A stretch of 21,863 nucleotides of DNA from positions 1-21,863 of the forward strand of contig DATGZX010000373.1 of NCBI GenBank assembly GCA_035296965.1, in the 5' to 3' direction. Of this stretch, positions 8,431 to 15,627 are shown piece by piece. The notes under the pieces are model-generated. The model made no database searches. It saw only the letters and a list, made by a program, of their open reading frames with translations, and was not told where the DNA came from. Position 1 is the stretch's first letter; every line of letters starts with the position of its first letter. A program made the translations under genes and the position numbers. This stretch comes from DATGZX01 sp035296965 (lineage in GTDB: Bacteria > Planctomycetota > Planctomycetia > Gemmatales > Gemmataceae).

Positions 8431-8803
8431 TCTCCCGGCCTTTGATGAGCTTCATGGCCAGGAAGGGCCGGCCATCGGGCAGAGTGCCGAGGTCGTGGAC
8501 GGGAGGGATGGACGGATGCTGCAACTGGCTGGTAATCCGCGCTTCGTCGGCAAACCGGAGAGCCACCCCGGAATCGGGAGCGTACTTCTCCTGCAGCACT
8601 TTCAAGGCGATTTCACGCCCCAGGACGGTGTCGGTGGCGCGGTGGACGACGCCCATGCCGCCGCAGGCGATCTCATCGCCAAGCGTGTAACGCTCCGTGG
8701 CCGTCAGAGGAACAGCGACTGCCGTGGAGTTGGGAACAACGGTCGCGGTCTGATTCGCGTGCGAGTCAAGGACCGAGCGGGTCAGGTGGTCGGGAGCAGC
8801 CAT
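8431..8803 (-). pseudogene. N-terminal fragment of a third Ser/Thr kinase
   Basis: About 124 genuine residues from ATG 8803, then the frame runs into the 97-bp element and stops at 8354 after 25 residues encoded by the element. The fragment holds the start of a Hanks-type kinase: RYTLGDEIACGGMGVVHRATD (glycine loop with Ala-Cys where Gly-x is usual), EIALKVLQEKYA (lysine), then DEARITSQLQHPSIPPVHDL and GRPFLAMKLIKG at the hinge. Everything after the hinge is missing, including HRD, DFG and the activation loop, so it cannot be a kinase. It belongs to a different subfamily from the two complete kinases. It lies 83 bases downstream of the TPR kinase stop on the same strand. Confidence 0.8.
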
Positions 8804-8886
8804 TCATTTGACCCTCGTGAACCCTCAGAACTTCCCCCGATCATAGTGGATTTGGCATGAGACAGCTACTTATTGAAGTCTTACTG

Positions 8887-11800
8887 TCATTTCGGCGGCA
8901 GCAGAGGTGCCACAGTCGGCCTCTTCGTCGCCGGTGGCAGGGTAGCTTCCAGCATCTTCGCGACCTTCGCTTCCAATTCCTTTAGCAACTTCTGGAAATC
9001 CTCGCGCGTTCGAAGCGTGTCGAGTGAAGCGTCTGACCTCAGTCGGCCAACGGCGTTGAAGCCAGCGGCGATGGCCTGCCGCAGGGCGGCCGTGGCCTTC
9101 TCGGCCTCAGCCCCTCCCTGTTCGGCCGTCATGCCGGAGCCGGGCTCGGCGGACACTCCGGCCAGCAGGGCATGGAAGCAAGCCTTGTTGTAGTGGTTGC
9201 GCGGCGTAATCGTTGGCAACTGCTCGATAATCGCGCCAGCCGAGCGGAATGAGGCGGCTGCCTCGGCAGGCCGGCCCGCTCGGCGTTGCACCTGGCCCAG
9301 CGCAGCGTGGCTCTCCGCCATCTCGCCTCGCAAGTAGATGTGGGAGGCTTGGACCTTGTTCAGCTTCTCGCGGACCACCAGGGCCTCCTGGCAGGCTGCA
9401 AGGGCCTCGGCTCGCCTTCCAGACCCGGACAGAAGCAGGCCGATTCTCTCAAGGGAAATCGCCAGCCACCTCTGCACGAGGCCGGGGTATGAGGCTGGGT
9501 GGGCCTCAGCCTGTTTCTGCATTCGTTCCTGAGCGTTCTCATGAAATCTCAGCGACTCCCCGAGCCTCCCCTTCTGCGCCAGGAGTTCCCCGATTGCGTT
9601 TTCGGACTGGGCCAGGAAGCACTGGGCCACGATGTCGGTCGGGTTGCCCTCGAGGAGCTTTTCGAAGATGGCCAATGCTTTCTCTTGTGACGCCATGGCC
9701 TCGGCCGGCTTCCCCAGATCAGCCAGCGCGTGGCCGCTGAGCATTAGGTTCGTGCCGAGTAAGAACTGGATAGCGGTGGCCGCAGGGTAGGTGTCCACCA
9801 GCCTCTGCGCAAGGGCACGCGCCTTCTCGATCGACGCCAGCGCGTCCGCAGGCTTCCCCTCATCAAACCAGCTGCTGCCTATGTCGTTGCAGGTGTTTCC
9901 TAGTTGCCACTGGAACCGAATGACGGTGGGGTTGTCCTTGACCAGTTTTTCCAGAATGACCCTGGCGTTATCGTGGGCCGCGAAATCCTCCACCCACTTC
10001 CCCATGTCCCAGAGTATATAGCCCCTGGAGTGAAGGCTCGCGGCTAGGTCGGACCGAAGCTCGGTGGCGCCGGGGTTGCCCTCGACTAGCTTCCCCAGAA
10101 TGGCCACGCCCTTTCCGTTGGCGACCAGCGCATCCTCGACCTTCCCCAGTTGCTGGAGTGCTACACCGCTGTAGTAGTAGCTCTGGGCCAGGACGGCCTG
10201 AACCGCCTCGGTCGGATACTCCGCGTCCAGCGCCCCGGCCACGGCTTGCCCCTCTGTAAAGCATCTCAACGCTCCCTCGGCGTCCCCCGTAAGCCAGAAG
10301 ATAAGGCCCATCGCACCCAGGCTGCGGGCAACATCCAGCCGGGTCTCGACATCCGCACCGGTTGTCGCCGATAACTCGCGGCGCACCGCCAGTGCCTTGC
10401 GATGCACCTCCACAGCCTCCGGCATGGAGCCGATCTTCCCCGTCAGCTCGGCGAGCTGGAAGTACCCCGCCGCCAGCAAGCGCCTCGATTTCGCATCGGC
10501 CTGCCCTTCCAGCAGCTTCTCAAGATCGCCGTAGAAATCGGCCGCCTCCTTCAGCAGTTGGTTCCGTAGCCCCTTGAACTGGTCGCTCTTGAGCAGCATG
10601 TCCTCGCTGACGCCGGTGTGCAATTTCGCAATTGCCTTCAGGGCCAGTTCAAAGCGCTTCTCCACCTTGGCCTGCTCCTCGGCCAGCTCGCGATTCCGCG
10701 TTTCGACCTTGGCCTGCTCGTCGGCGAGCTCTGCGATCTTGACGGCCAGGTCGCGGTTGGCCCGGACTTGCACCACCACCACGGCCATGAGAAGCAGCAC
10801 GATAGCCGCAGCGGTCGTCAAGCCCACCCGGTGCTTCCTCACGAACTTCCGCAGCCGATAACCAGCGCTGGGCGGCACGGCGAGCACCGGCTCCCCGGCC
10901 AGGTAACGTTGAATATCCATGGCGAAGCCGTTGGCCGTCTCGTAGCGGCGGGCGCGGTCCTTCTCAAGCGACTTCATCACGATCCAGTCCAGCTCGCCGC
11001 GTACCAGCTTCTTCAACCGCGCCGGCTCCGTATGCCGGCCGGCGGCCAGCGATGGCAGCGCCTCGCTGGAACTCAGTCGTGTGCTCGGCCGGGGCGGCTC
11101 TTCCTCGCGGATAAGGCGGCGGATCTCATCCCAGGCCGCTTCTTTGAAGCGCTTTTTCTCCAGCGGCGTCGTCCCGGTCAGCAGTTCGTAAAGCAGCACG
11201 CCCAGCGAATAAATGTCCGAGCGCGTGTCCACGTCCAGGTTGTTGAGCTGCGCCTGCTCAGGGGACATGTACAGCGGCGTGCCCAGCACCGTCTCGTGGG
11301 CGGTGTGCAGGGTTCGCTCGGTCAGCGACTGGTGCATCGCCTTGGCCAACCCGAAGTCGATGACCTTGGGGACAGGTTTGTCGTCGTAAGGGGCGACGAG
11401 AATGTTGGAGGGCTTCAGATCGCGGTGGATGATCCCCTTCTGGTGCGCGTGCTGGACGGCCTGACACACCTGCGCGAACAACTGCAAACGTTCGGGAATG
11501 CTCAGCCGGGTGGCGTCGCAATACTCGGTGATCCGCACCCCCTTGACGTACTCCATCACGAAGAAGGGTCGGCCCGTCTCCGTCAAACCGCCGTCGAGTA
11601 CCTTGGCGATGTTGGGGTGGTCCATCACGGCCAGCGCCTGCCGCTCCGCCTCGAAGCGGGCCAGCACGGACTTCGAGTCCATGCCGGCCTTGATGAGCTT
11701 GAGGGCCACCTTGCGGCGGACCGGCTGCGTCTGCTCGGCCACCCAAACCGTTCCCATGCCCCCTTCACCGATCTCTTCGAGCAGCTTATAGCGGCCGGCG

Positions 11801-12039
11801 ATGACGGTGCCGGGTTGCTCGCTGGGAATGTACGGCCCTGTCTGCTCAGGGCCGCCGGGGACTGGCCGATCCAGCAAGTGCCCGGCGCGGTCGTGGGCGC
11901 GGAGCAGCACCTCAACGCGGCCCCGGAGAGCCTGGTCACCCCCGCATTCGCGGTCGAGCAGGGCGACGCGCTCCGCGGGGGTTGGCAGAGCGACAGCGGC
12001 GGCGAAAAGGGACTCAATGCGGTCAGGGGCCTCAGTCAT
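8887..12039 (-). CDS. Ser/Thr protein kinase, membrane-anchored, with TPR repeats
   Basis: 1050 residues. The N-terminal helical module (residues 1-50, DRECGG, LLRAHD) is shared with the WD40 kinase. The kinase domain at ~84-380 has GEGGMG 91-96, K114, HRD 205-207, DFG 228-230 and SPEQAQLNN, all intact. A juxtamembrane basic stretch RLRKFVRKHR leads into one membrane helix (~407-424). A coiled coil with repeated ELADEQAKVE/ELAEEQAKVE follows at ~430-465. From ~500 to 1010 come TPR-like helix pairs (AVEVHRKALAVRREL, ALASIEKARALAQRL, AMASQEKALAIFEKL, ALAACQEALVVREKL). The C-terminus is Pro-rich (LPPATKRPTVAPLLPPK). A sigma factor gene lies 77 bases upstream on the same strand, mirroring the WD40 kinase module. 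The TPR part probably binds partner proteins. Confidence 0.95.
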   Translation of the reverse strand: MTEAPDRIESLFAAAVALPTPAERVALLDRECGGDQALRGRVEVLLRAHDRAGHLLDRPVPGGPEQTGPYIPSEQPGTVIAGRYKLLEEIGEGGMGTVWVAEQTQPVRRKVALKLIKAGMDSKSVLARFEAERQALAVMDHPNIAKVLDGGLTETGRPFFVMEYVKGVRITEYCDATRLSIPERLQLFAQVCQAVQHAHQKGIIHRDLKPSNILVAPYDDKPVPKVIDFGLAKAMHQSLTERTLHTAHETVLGTPLYMSPEQAQLNNLDVDTRSDIYSLGVLLYELLTGTTPLEKKRFKEAAWDEIRRLIREEEPPRPSTRLSSSEALPSLAAGRHTEPARLKKLVRGELDWIVMKSLEKDRARRYETANGFAMDIQRYLAGEPVLAVPPSAGYRLRKFVRKHRVGLTTAAAIVLLLMAVVVVQVRANRDLAVKIAELADEQAKVETRNRELAEEQAKVEKRFELALKAIAKLHTGVSEDMLLKSDQFKGLRNQLLKEAADFYGDLEKLLEGQADAKSRRLLAAGYFQLAELTGKIGSMPEAVEVHRKALAVRRELSATTGADVETRLDVARSLGAMGLIFWLTGDAEGALRCFTEGQAVAGALDAEYPTEAVQAVLAQSYYYSGVALQQLGKVEDALVANGKGVAILGKLVEGNPGATELRSDLAASLHSRGYILWDMGKWVEDFAAHDNARVILEKLVKDNPTVIRFQWQLGNTCNDIGSSWFDEGKPADALASIEKARALAQRLVDTYPAATAIQFLLGTNLMLSGHALADLGKPAEAMASQEKALAIFEKLLEGNPTDIVAQCFLAQSENAIGELLAQKGRLGESLRFHENAQERMQKQAEAHPASYPGLVQRWLAISLERIGLLLSGSGRRAEALAACQEALVVREKLNKVQASHIYLRGEMAESHAALGQVQRRAGRPAEAAASFRSAGAIIEQLPTITPRNHYNKACFHALLAGVSAEPGSGMTAEQGGAEAEKATAALRQAIAAGFNAVGRLRSDASLDTLRTREDFQKLLKELEAKVAKMLEATLPPATKRPTVAPLLPPK

Positions 12040-12116
12040 GGCTCGGTCCTCGTGCGTTCTGTCGACTCCCTTAGATAAGCGTCGTTTTCAGCCCGCGCGC
12101 CTCACCGGGGCTCAAA

Positions 12117-12670
12117 TTAATCTGCTTTTTCATCGAGGGCATTGATCAGCCAGGCGCGGGCGTAAATCCAGTAGCGGCTGGCCGTAGCGCGCGAAATCCC
12201 GAGGGCCGTTGCCGCTTGCACTTCGGAAAGGCCGGCAAAATAGCGCAGCTTGACCAGTTCAGCCTTGGTTGGGTCCACGGCTGCGAACCGTTCGAGCGCC
12301 TCGTCCAGCGCGAGAAGTTGTTCGGAGGTTGCCTCCGCTGCAATTTCCACGTCGGAAAGCGGCACCCGCTGGCGATCCCCGCCGTGCCGGATACGCCGCT
12401 TCTGCCGTGCGTGATCGACAAGATCCGCCGCATCGCCTCGGCTGCAACGCGGAAGAAATGGCTTCGATCGGCGAACTGGTGATCGCCAACCAGGCGCACA
12501 TACGCCTCATGCACCAGCGCGGTGGCATCGAGAGTGTGACCAGGTTTCTCGCAACCAAGTTGTGCAGCGGCAAGATGGCGGAGTTCGTCATAGACGAGCG
12601 GCAACAAAGCCTCGGCGGCCGATGGTTCGCCGTGCCGAATCTGATCCAGAATCCGCGTTACATCATTCAT
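12117..12670 (-). pseudogene. ECF sigma factor, TIGR02999-like, with one-base frameshift
   Basis: The first part, from ATG 12670, reads MNDVTRILDQIRHGEP, LLPLVYDELRHLAAAQLG, TLDATALVHEAYVRLV, HFFRVAAEAMRRIL, which is sigma region 2. The frame then turns to nonsense, while the correct continuation (VDHARQKRRIRHGGDRQR, PLSDVEIAAEA, KAELVKLRYFAGLSEVQAAT, ASRYWIYARAWLINAL) lies in the next frame and runs to TAA at 12117. Restoring one base at 12419/12420 (coding strand ATCTTG[G]TCGATCAC) rejoins both parts into a normal ~185-residue ECF factor. Both halves are otherwise perfectly conserved, so the lesion is recent or a sequencing error; programmed frameshifting is less likely, as no slippery run is present. 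The TPR kinase follows after 77 bases. Confidence 0.85.
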
Positions 12671-12763
12671 GATGACGAGATTGTACTGCTCGGCGGCGGA
12701 GCATGCATCGACGTCCAGCTTCACGGTGACTTGTCGTCTCGATGATCGCCTTCCAAGATTTAC

Positions 12764-12801
12764 GCGCGTCGGTTTCATTGACGTTTCATTGACCGACGCG
12801 C
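12764..12801. promoter_or_regulatory. Inverted repeat enclosing an 11-bp-period direct repeat
   Basis: Perfect 10-bp arms GCGCGTCGGT (12764-12773) and ACCGACGCGC (12792-12801). They flank a direct repeat, TTTCATTGAC at 12773 and again at 12784. It lies ~95-130 bases upstream of the second sigma gene start. It could be an operator or an mRNA leader hairpin; the function is unknown. Confidence 0.5.
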
Positions 12802-12943
12802 CTAATCGCCTTCTCGACGCTCCGGTCTGATCGACATAAGCGCGCAAGCCGAGGTCCGCAGCGCGCGGAGGACCGACACACCGGTGTTTTTCCGAGTTCG
12901 GTCGAGCGCCAACACTTGCAAATTGATTACGGCAAAACTGGCA

Positions 12944-13002
12944 ACTGGATTTGAACTCAGTAAGGTAAACCCATTGAAAGGGTTAGAGCCACTCGTTGCT
13001 TC
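12944..13002 (-). other. tRNA-like unit with UCA-type loop (pseudo-tRNA)
   Basis: The minus strand shows a perfect 5-bp anticodon arm, AACCC-TTTCAAT-GGGTT, with U33 and anticodon position UCA. A T-arm, ACTGAG-TTCAAAT-CCAGT, pairs if one A is bulged. A D-arm, GAAGC-AACGAGTG-GCTC, also pairs with one bulged A. No 5' sequence pairs with the 3' acceptor half, so it is not a normal tRNA. Confidence 0.45.
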
Positions 13003-13024
13003 GCCGAAATGAACTGCGGCATTT

Positions 13025-13077
13025 GTTTGGCACGAAATCAAGAGCACGAACTCAGGTGTAAACTCTTGCCGCCAAAC
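13025..13077. repeat. Nested 53-bp palindrome
   Basis: Outer arms GTTTGGC (13025-13031) and GCCAAAC (13071-13077) are perfect. Inner arms CAAGAG (13039-13044) and CTCTTG (13063-13068) are perfect. In RNA this makes one long hairpin with an internal loop and an 18-base apical loop. It sits between two tRNA-like units. Confidence 0.5.
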
Positions 13078-13125
13078 GAGAAGAGCTCGCCGCGAAATGA
13101 TTGTGACGAGCTTTCTAAATGAAAG

Positions 13126-13191
13126 TCGAGGCGACTGGATTCGAACCAGCGTTCTCTCGCCCTCAAGACACGCGACCACTCCAAGTTGGTC
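13126..13191 (-). other. tRNA-like unit with UGA-type loop (pseudo-tRNA)
   Basis: This is the best-formed of three. On the minus strand, D-arm GACC-AACTTGGAGT-GGTC has a perfect stem and a GG in the loop. The anticodon-like arm CGTGT-CTTGAGG-GCGAG is weakly paired, with U33 and UGA at the anticodon. It is followed by a 5-base variable loop, T-arm GCTGG-TTCGAAT-CCAGT and the 3' acceptor half CGCCTCG. All spacings match a class I tRNA. However, the 7 bases 5' of the D-arm (CCGGAAA, before U8) do not pair with the acceptor half. UGA would mean Ser, which normally has a long variable arm. Confidence 0.5.
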
Positions 13192-13210
13192 CATTTCCGG
13201 GACGAGTGAT

Positions 13211-13275
13211 TCGGGAGGCACTCGAATGCTCAACACCAGCTTTTCAGACTGGCGAGATGCGGTGTCGGCCAACGG
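13211..13275 (-). other. tRNA-like unit with GAA-type loop (pseudo-tRNA)
   Basis: On the minus strand the anticodon arm CCAGT-CTGAAAA-GCTGG is well paired, with U33 and GAA (Phe-like) at the anticodon. After a 4-5-base variable stretch comes a T-loop-like TTCGAGT with a partly decayed stem (GAGCA / GCCTC). The upstream GGCC-rich part could form a D-like arm. The acceptor stem is not recognisable. Confidence 0.4.
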
Positions 13276-13282
13276 CCCAAAC

Positions 13283-13306
13283 AAAAAAGGCCGCTAATCA
13301 ACGGCC
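13283..13306 (-). terminator. Intrinsic terminator, minus strand
   Basis: On the minus strand GGCCGTT-GATT-AGCGGCC forms a 7-bp stem with a 4-base loop, followed directly by six T. It ends leftward transcription just before the tRNA-like cluster, and so separates that cluster from transcripts coming from the 13307-13600 side. Confidence 0.65.
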
Positions 13307-13358
13307 AATCAAATCGAGCACGGTCGCGAAAACGGCATCGATAACTGTACGTCAGTAC

Positions 13359-13376
13359 ACATGACATATGTCATGT
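13359..13376. promoter_or_regulatory. 18-bp perfect palindrome, operator-like
   Basis: ACATGACATATGTCATGT is a perfect palindrome. It is preceded by a smaller inverted repeat, TGTAC-GTCA-GTACA (13346-13359). The half-site ACATGACAT recurs twice in direct orientation about 110 bases away (13484 and 13494). It looks like a dimer-binding site; the protein is unknown. Confidence 0.5.
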
Positions 13377-13483
13377 CAACCTGACGGGATTCAGTGAAGG
13401 TCGTAGAGACATAACCTATTGTGGCTGTGGATGTTCTGAGTATAGGCGATAAGTCAGACAGCGAGTCTGGGTACCCCCTGTTT

Positions 13484-13502
13484 ACATGACATAACATGAC
13501 AT
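13484..13502 (+). promoter_or_regulatory. Direct repeat of the ACATGACAT half-site
   Basis: Two copies of ACATGACAT with 10-bp period (13484-13492 and 13494-13502), one helical turn apart. This 9-mer is exactly the half-site of the palindrome at 13359-13376. The region 13307-13514 has no gene that I can support. Confidence 0.5.
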
Positions 13503-13514
13503 TGCGAAATGGCA

Positions 13515-13554
13515 GAAAAGAAAAAGGGGCCGCATCATCATTCAATGCGTCCCC
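13515..13554 (-). terminator. Intrinsic terminator of the LysM gene
   Basis: On the minus strand GGGGACGCAT and ATGCGGCCCC pair with one internal mismatch around a 9-base loop. A T-rich tail of TTTTT-C-TTTT follows. It lies about 50 bases after the LysM stop codon and points the right way. The GGGGACGCAT arm also resembles the ends of the 97-bp elements, so it may derive from a similar palindrome. Confidence 0.65.
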
Positions 13555-13562
13555 TCTTCCTT

Positions 13563-13602
13563 CCCTCTATCCCCTCGTCCCTCGCCCCTCTTCCCTCACC
13601 CC
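13563..13602 (-). other. G-tract cluster, potential G-quadruplex in 3' UTR
   Basis: Directly after the LysM stop codon, the coding-strand (minus) sequence has six runs of three or four G in 40 bases, separated by 3-5 bases (pattern GGGG-TGA-GGG-AAGA-GGGG-CGA-GGG and onward). This meets the usual G3+/loop 1-7 rule. The plus strand is a nearly pure pyrimidine tract. Confidence 0.6.
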
Positions 13603-15555
13603 TCATGGAGCTGCTGGGGTGTCTAATCGGGCATCGCTGGGCATCACGAGTTCACTCCCTCCGGGAATGGGATCCTGGGGATTATATTGCTTGTTCAATC
13701 GATAGATGTCGGTCCAACGCTCTGGATTACCGAGAGTGCGGCGCGCGATGTCAAAGAGCATTTCCCCGCTTGGCTGAACACGATACTTGAGTTCCTGATT
13801 CGAGGTAGAAACCGGCGTTGCGACAACAGGCGTGGGAGTGATGGGCACGCTCACGTGCGGAACCGCCACTGCATTCTGCGGAGCGCTCGTGGAGCTGTTG
13901 ATGCCAACTGCGTAATACTTCTCGAGAATCCGCGTTGGCGGAATATAGACCTCCTGTCCCGGCTGGAGTTGCGGCGGTTCCAGCCGGACGCCGTCCTTCG
14001 CCAGCGGGTGGTTGCGGTTGAAGAGCACCAGCGCGCGTTCATACTTGTCTGTCTGGTAGTACTGCTGGCTGATCGCCCGGAAGGAATCGTTCTGTTTCCA
14101 GGCATAAGTCTCTTCGTCGTAGCTTTCGACCTGTGGTTCGTTGTTTGCCGTTGCTTGGGGGATGACGGATTGCGCGGGGACAACGATCGGCGCGCTTACA
14201 GCACCGGCAGACGCTCCAAGAGGCGCGAGAGTTCGCGTCGGCGCGCTATTTGGAGAAGACGTTAGCGGCACTTGCGCTGACTGCGTTGGTGGGCTTAGCT
14301 GCGCACCGCTTGCACGGCTGTTGTCCGAAGGATGAGGAGCGCCGAGCGGGGGCAGCGCTGGGCTGTCATGGGGCAAGCCAGCCGAGCCCTGGTCCGCTCC
14401 CAAGGGTTTGGGAGAAGGCATTGCCGGGGACGGCGCTGTACCTGTATTGAGGTCCAAAGTCGGCGCTGGCGCTGCGGAACCCTGAGTCGATGGGCTAGTG
14501 CCCTGACGAGTTCCCGCGCCGAAATTCGGCGCGCCGTTGCCAGGAATCGCCGGCGCCGGCAGAACCGGGGCTCCTTCCTTGACATTCGTCGCACCAGAAT
14601 GGCCGCTCGAGGTCGCGAGCGAATTTGGCACAGGCGGAGCTGCCGGCGCATTCAAACCGGTTTTGTTCTCGTTTAGACCCATTCTGGCGGCCGGTGCTTC
14701 ATTTCCTTTGGATGTTGGAGGAGTTTCCGATCTCAAAACCGGCAGTGGCGGAAGTTCAATTGACGTCTTGGAAGGATCGACCGGTTTACCTGCAAGACCG
14801 CCTGAATCCTTGTTCTTCAAGTTGTCAGCCATATCTTTTTGTTTGCCCGTAAGCCCGGGCATATCAATCGAAATCGGAGTGGTATCCGGTTTGGGAGCAA
14901 CCTGATTCGTCTCATTCTTGACCTCAGAGGTTCCTGATCTGGGTGCACCATTCTTTCCTGCTGGACTATTATTACCTGTCAAGTTTGGCGTGTCATTCTT
15001 ATCCGTTTTGAGTCCGCCGCTTGGCGCAGACTTTGGGCCATTCTTATCAGCCAGGCCGCCTTCACCGGCGGGCAATTTCCACGGGCTGGACAGTGGCGGA
15101 GGCACCGGCGGACTGGCGCCTGGGGCGGCTGCCTTGTCGTGCTCGGGCTCCATGATGAGCTGGTGTTCGTCCGGGGCTGCCGGACCGGTCGAAGTCTGGG
15201 ACCTCGGTGAAGGCTTCGCGGGAATTGGCTCTTTCGAGTCGGTTCCCTCGCCGGACTTGCTGGCGGGGTCGCCGAGGGGGAAGGGGCCGGGAGCGCCGGC
15301 ACCTCTGGCGAGTTGGATGTCATTTGCAGAGCTCTTGCCCGAACCGGATTGGGATTGGTTTTCCGTCCTACCACCGTGCTCTTGGTTAGCCGCCAGCCTG
15401 GGCTCTGCCGGCGCCTCGGGCGGCACGTCCCCCGGTTGCTCTTGTGATGCGGACGACTGGCCGTCGCTCTGTCCCATCTTGCCGAAGAGAACGATGCCTA
15501 CCAGGCAGAGGAATGAGCAAGACACGACGATCCCAGCCTTGGTTTCACGCGACAT
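13603..15555 (-). CDS. Bitopic LysM-domain protein in the dcw cluster
   Basis: 650 residues. The start at 15555 has AAAGGAGCGAGG just upstream. A short cytoplasmic tail (MSRETK) leads into one membrane helix, residues ~7-25 (AGIVVSCSFLCLVGIVLFG). Residues ~30-470 are a low-complexity Pro/Ser/Gly/Asn/Ala linker, presumably unstructured and periplasmic. Two LysM-type domains end the protein: ~476-545 (AWKQNDSFRAISQQYYQTD, ending LQPGQEVYIPP) and ~587-645 (YRVQPSGEMLFDIARRTLGN, then IYRLNKQYNP, ending GSELVMP). LysM binds GlcNAc-containing glycans, chiefly peptidoglycan. It lies 72 bases after rsmH, where ftsL normally sits in dcw operons. A role in linking the membrane to the cell wall fits, but is inference. 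The linker composition differs strongly from its neighbours. Confidence 0.9.
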   Translation of the reverse strand: MSRETKAGIVVSCSFLCLVGIVLFGKMGQSDGQSSASQEQPGDVPPEAPAEPRLAANQEHGGRTENQSQSGSGKSSANDIQLARGAGAPGPFPLGDPASKSGEGTDSKEPIPAKPSPRSQTSTGPAAPDEHQLIMEPEHDKAAAPGASPPVPPPLSSPWKLPAGEGGLADKNGPKSAPSGGLKTDKNDTPNLTGNNSPAGKNGAPRSGTSEVKNETNQVAPKPDTTPISIDMPGLTGKQKDMADNLKNKDSGGLAGKPVDPSKTSIELPPLPVLRSETPPTSKGNEAPAARMGLNENKTGLNAPAAPPVPNSLATSSGHSGATNVKEGAPVLPAPAIPGNGAPNFGAGTRQGTSPSTQGSAAPAPTLDLNTGTAPSPAMPSPKPLGADQGSAGLPHDSPALPPLGAPHPSDNSRASGAQLSPPTQSAQVPLTSSPNSAPTRTLAPLGASAGAVSAPIVVPAQSVIPQATANNEPQVESYDEETYAWKQNDSFRAISQQYYQTDKYERALVLFNRNHPLAKDGVRLEPPQLQPGQEVYIPPTRILEKYYAVGINSSTSAPQNAVAVPHVSVPITPTPVVATPVSTSNQELKYRVQPSGEMLFDIARRTLGNPERWTDIYRLNKQYNPQDPIPGGSELVMPSDARLDTPAAP

Positions 15556-15627
15556 TCCTCGCTCCTTTCACCTTTGTCCCTTGAAGAAACCGGGCGGCGG
15601 ATGTTAGTCCCGTGAGATTGGACTGCA

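Noticed and set aside
10618..12078. 486-codon plus-strand open frame opposite the TPR kinase
   Set aside because: It is a shadow of a GC-rich kinase gene whose motifs are complete on the minus strand.
12146..12847. 59-residue N-terminal extension of the sigma ORF up to 12847
   Set aside because: Family members start at MNDVT; the extension crosses an inverted repeat and has no homologous pattern.
13119..13364. Plus-strand ORF beginning MKVEATGFEPAFSRP
   Set aside because: The ATGFEPA peptide is the antisense translation of a tRNA T-arm (TTCGAATCC on the minus strand), so it is a sign of the tRNA-like unit and not a protein.
14918..15607. 229-codon plus-strand open frame opposite the LysM gene
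   Set aside because: Low-complexity antisense of the Pro/Gly-rich linker; no ribosome-binding site.
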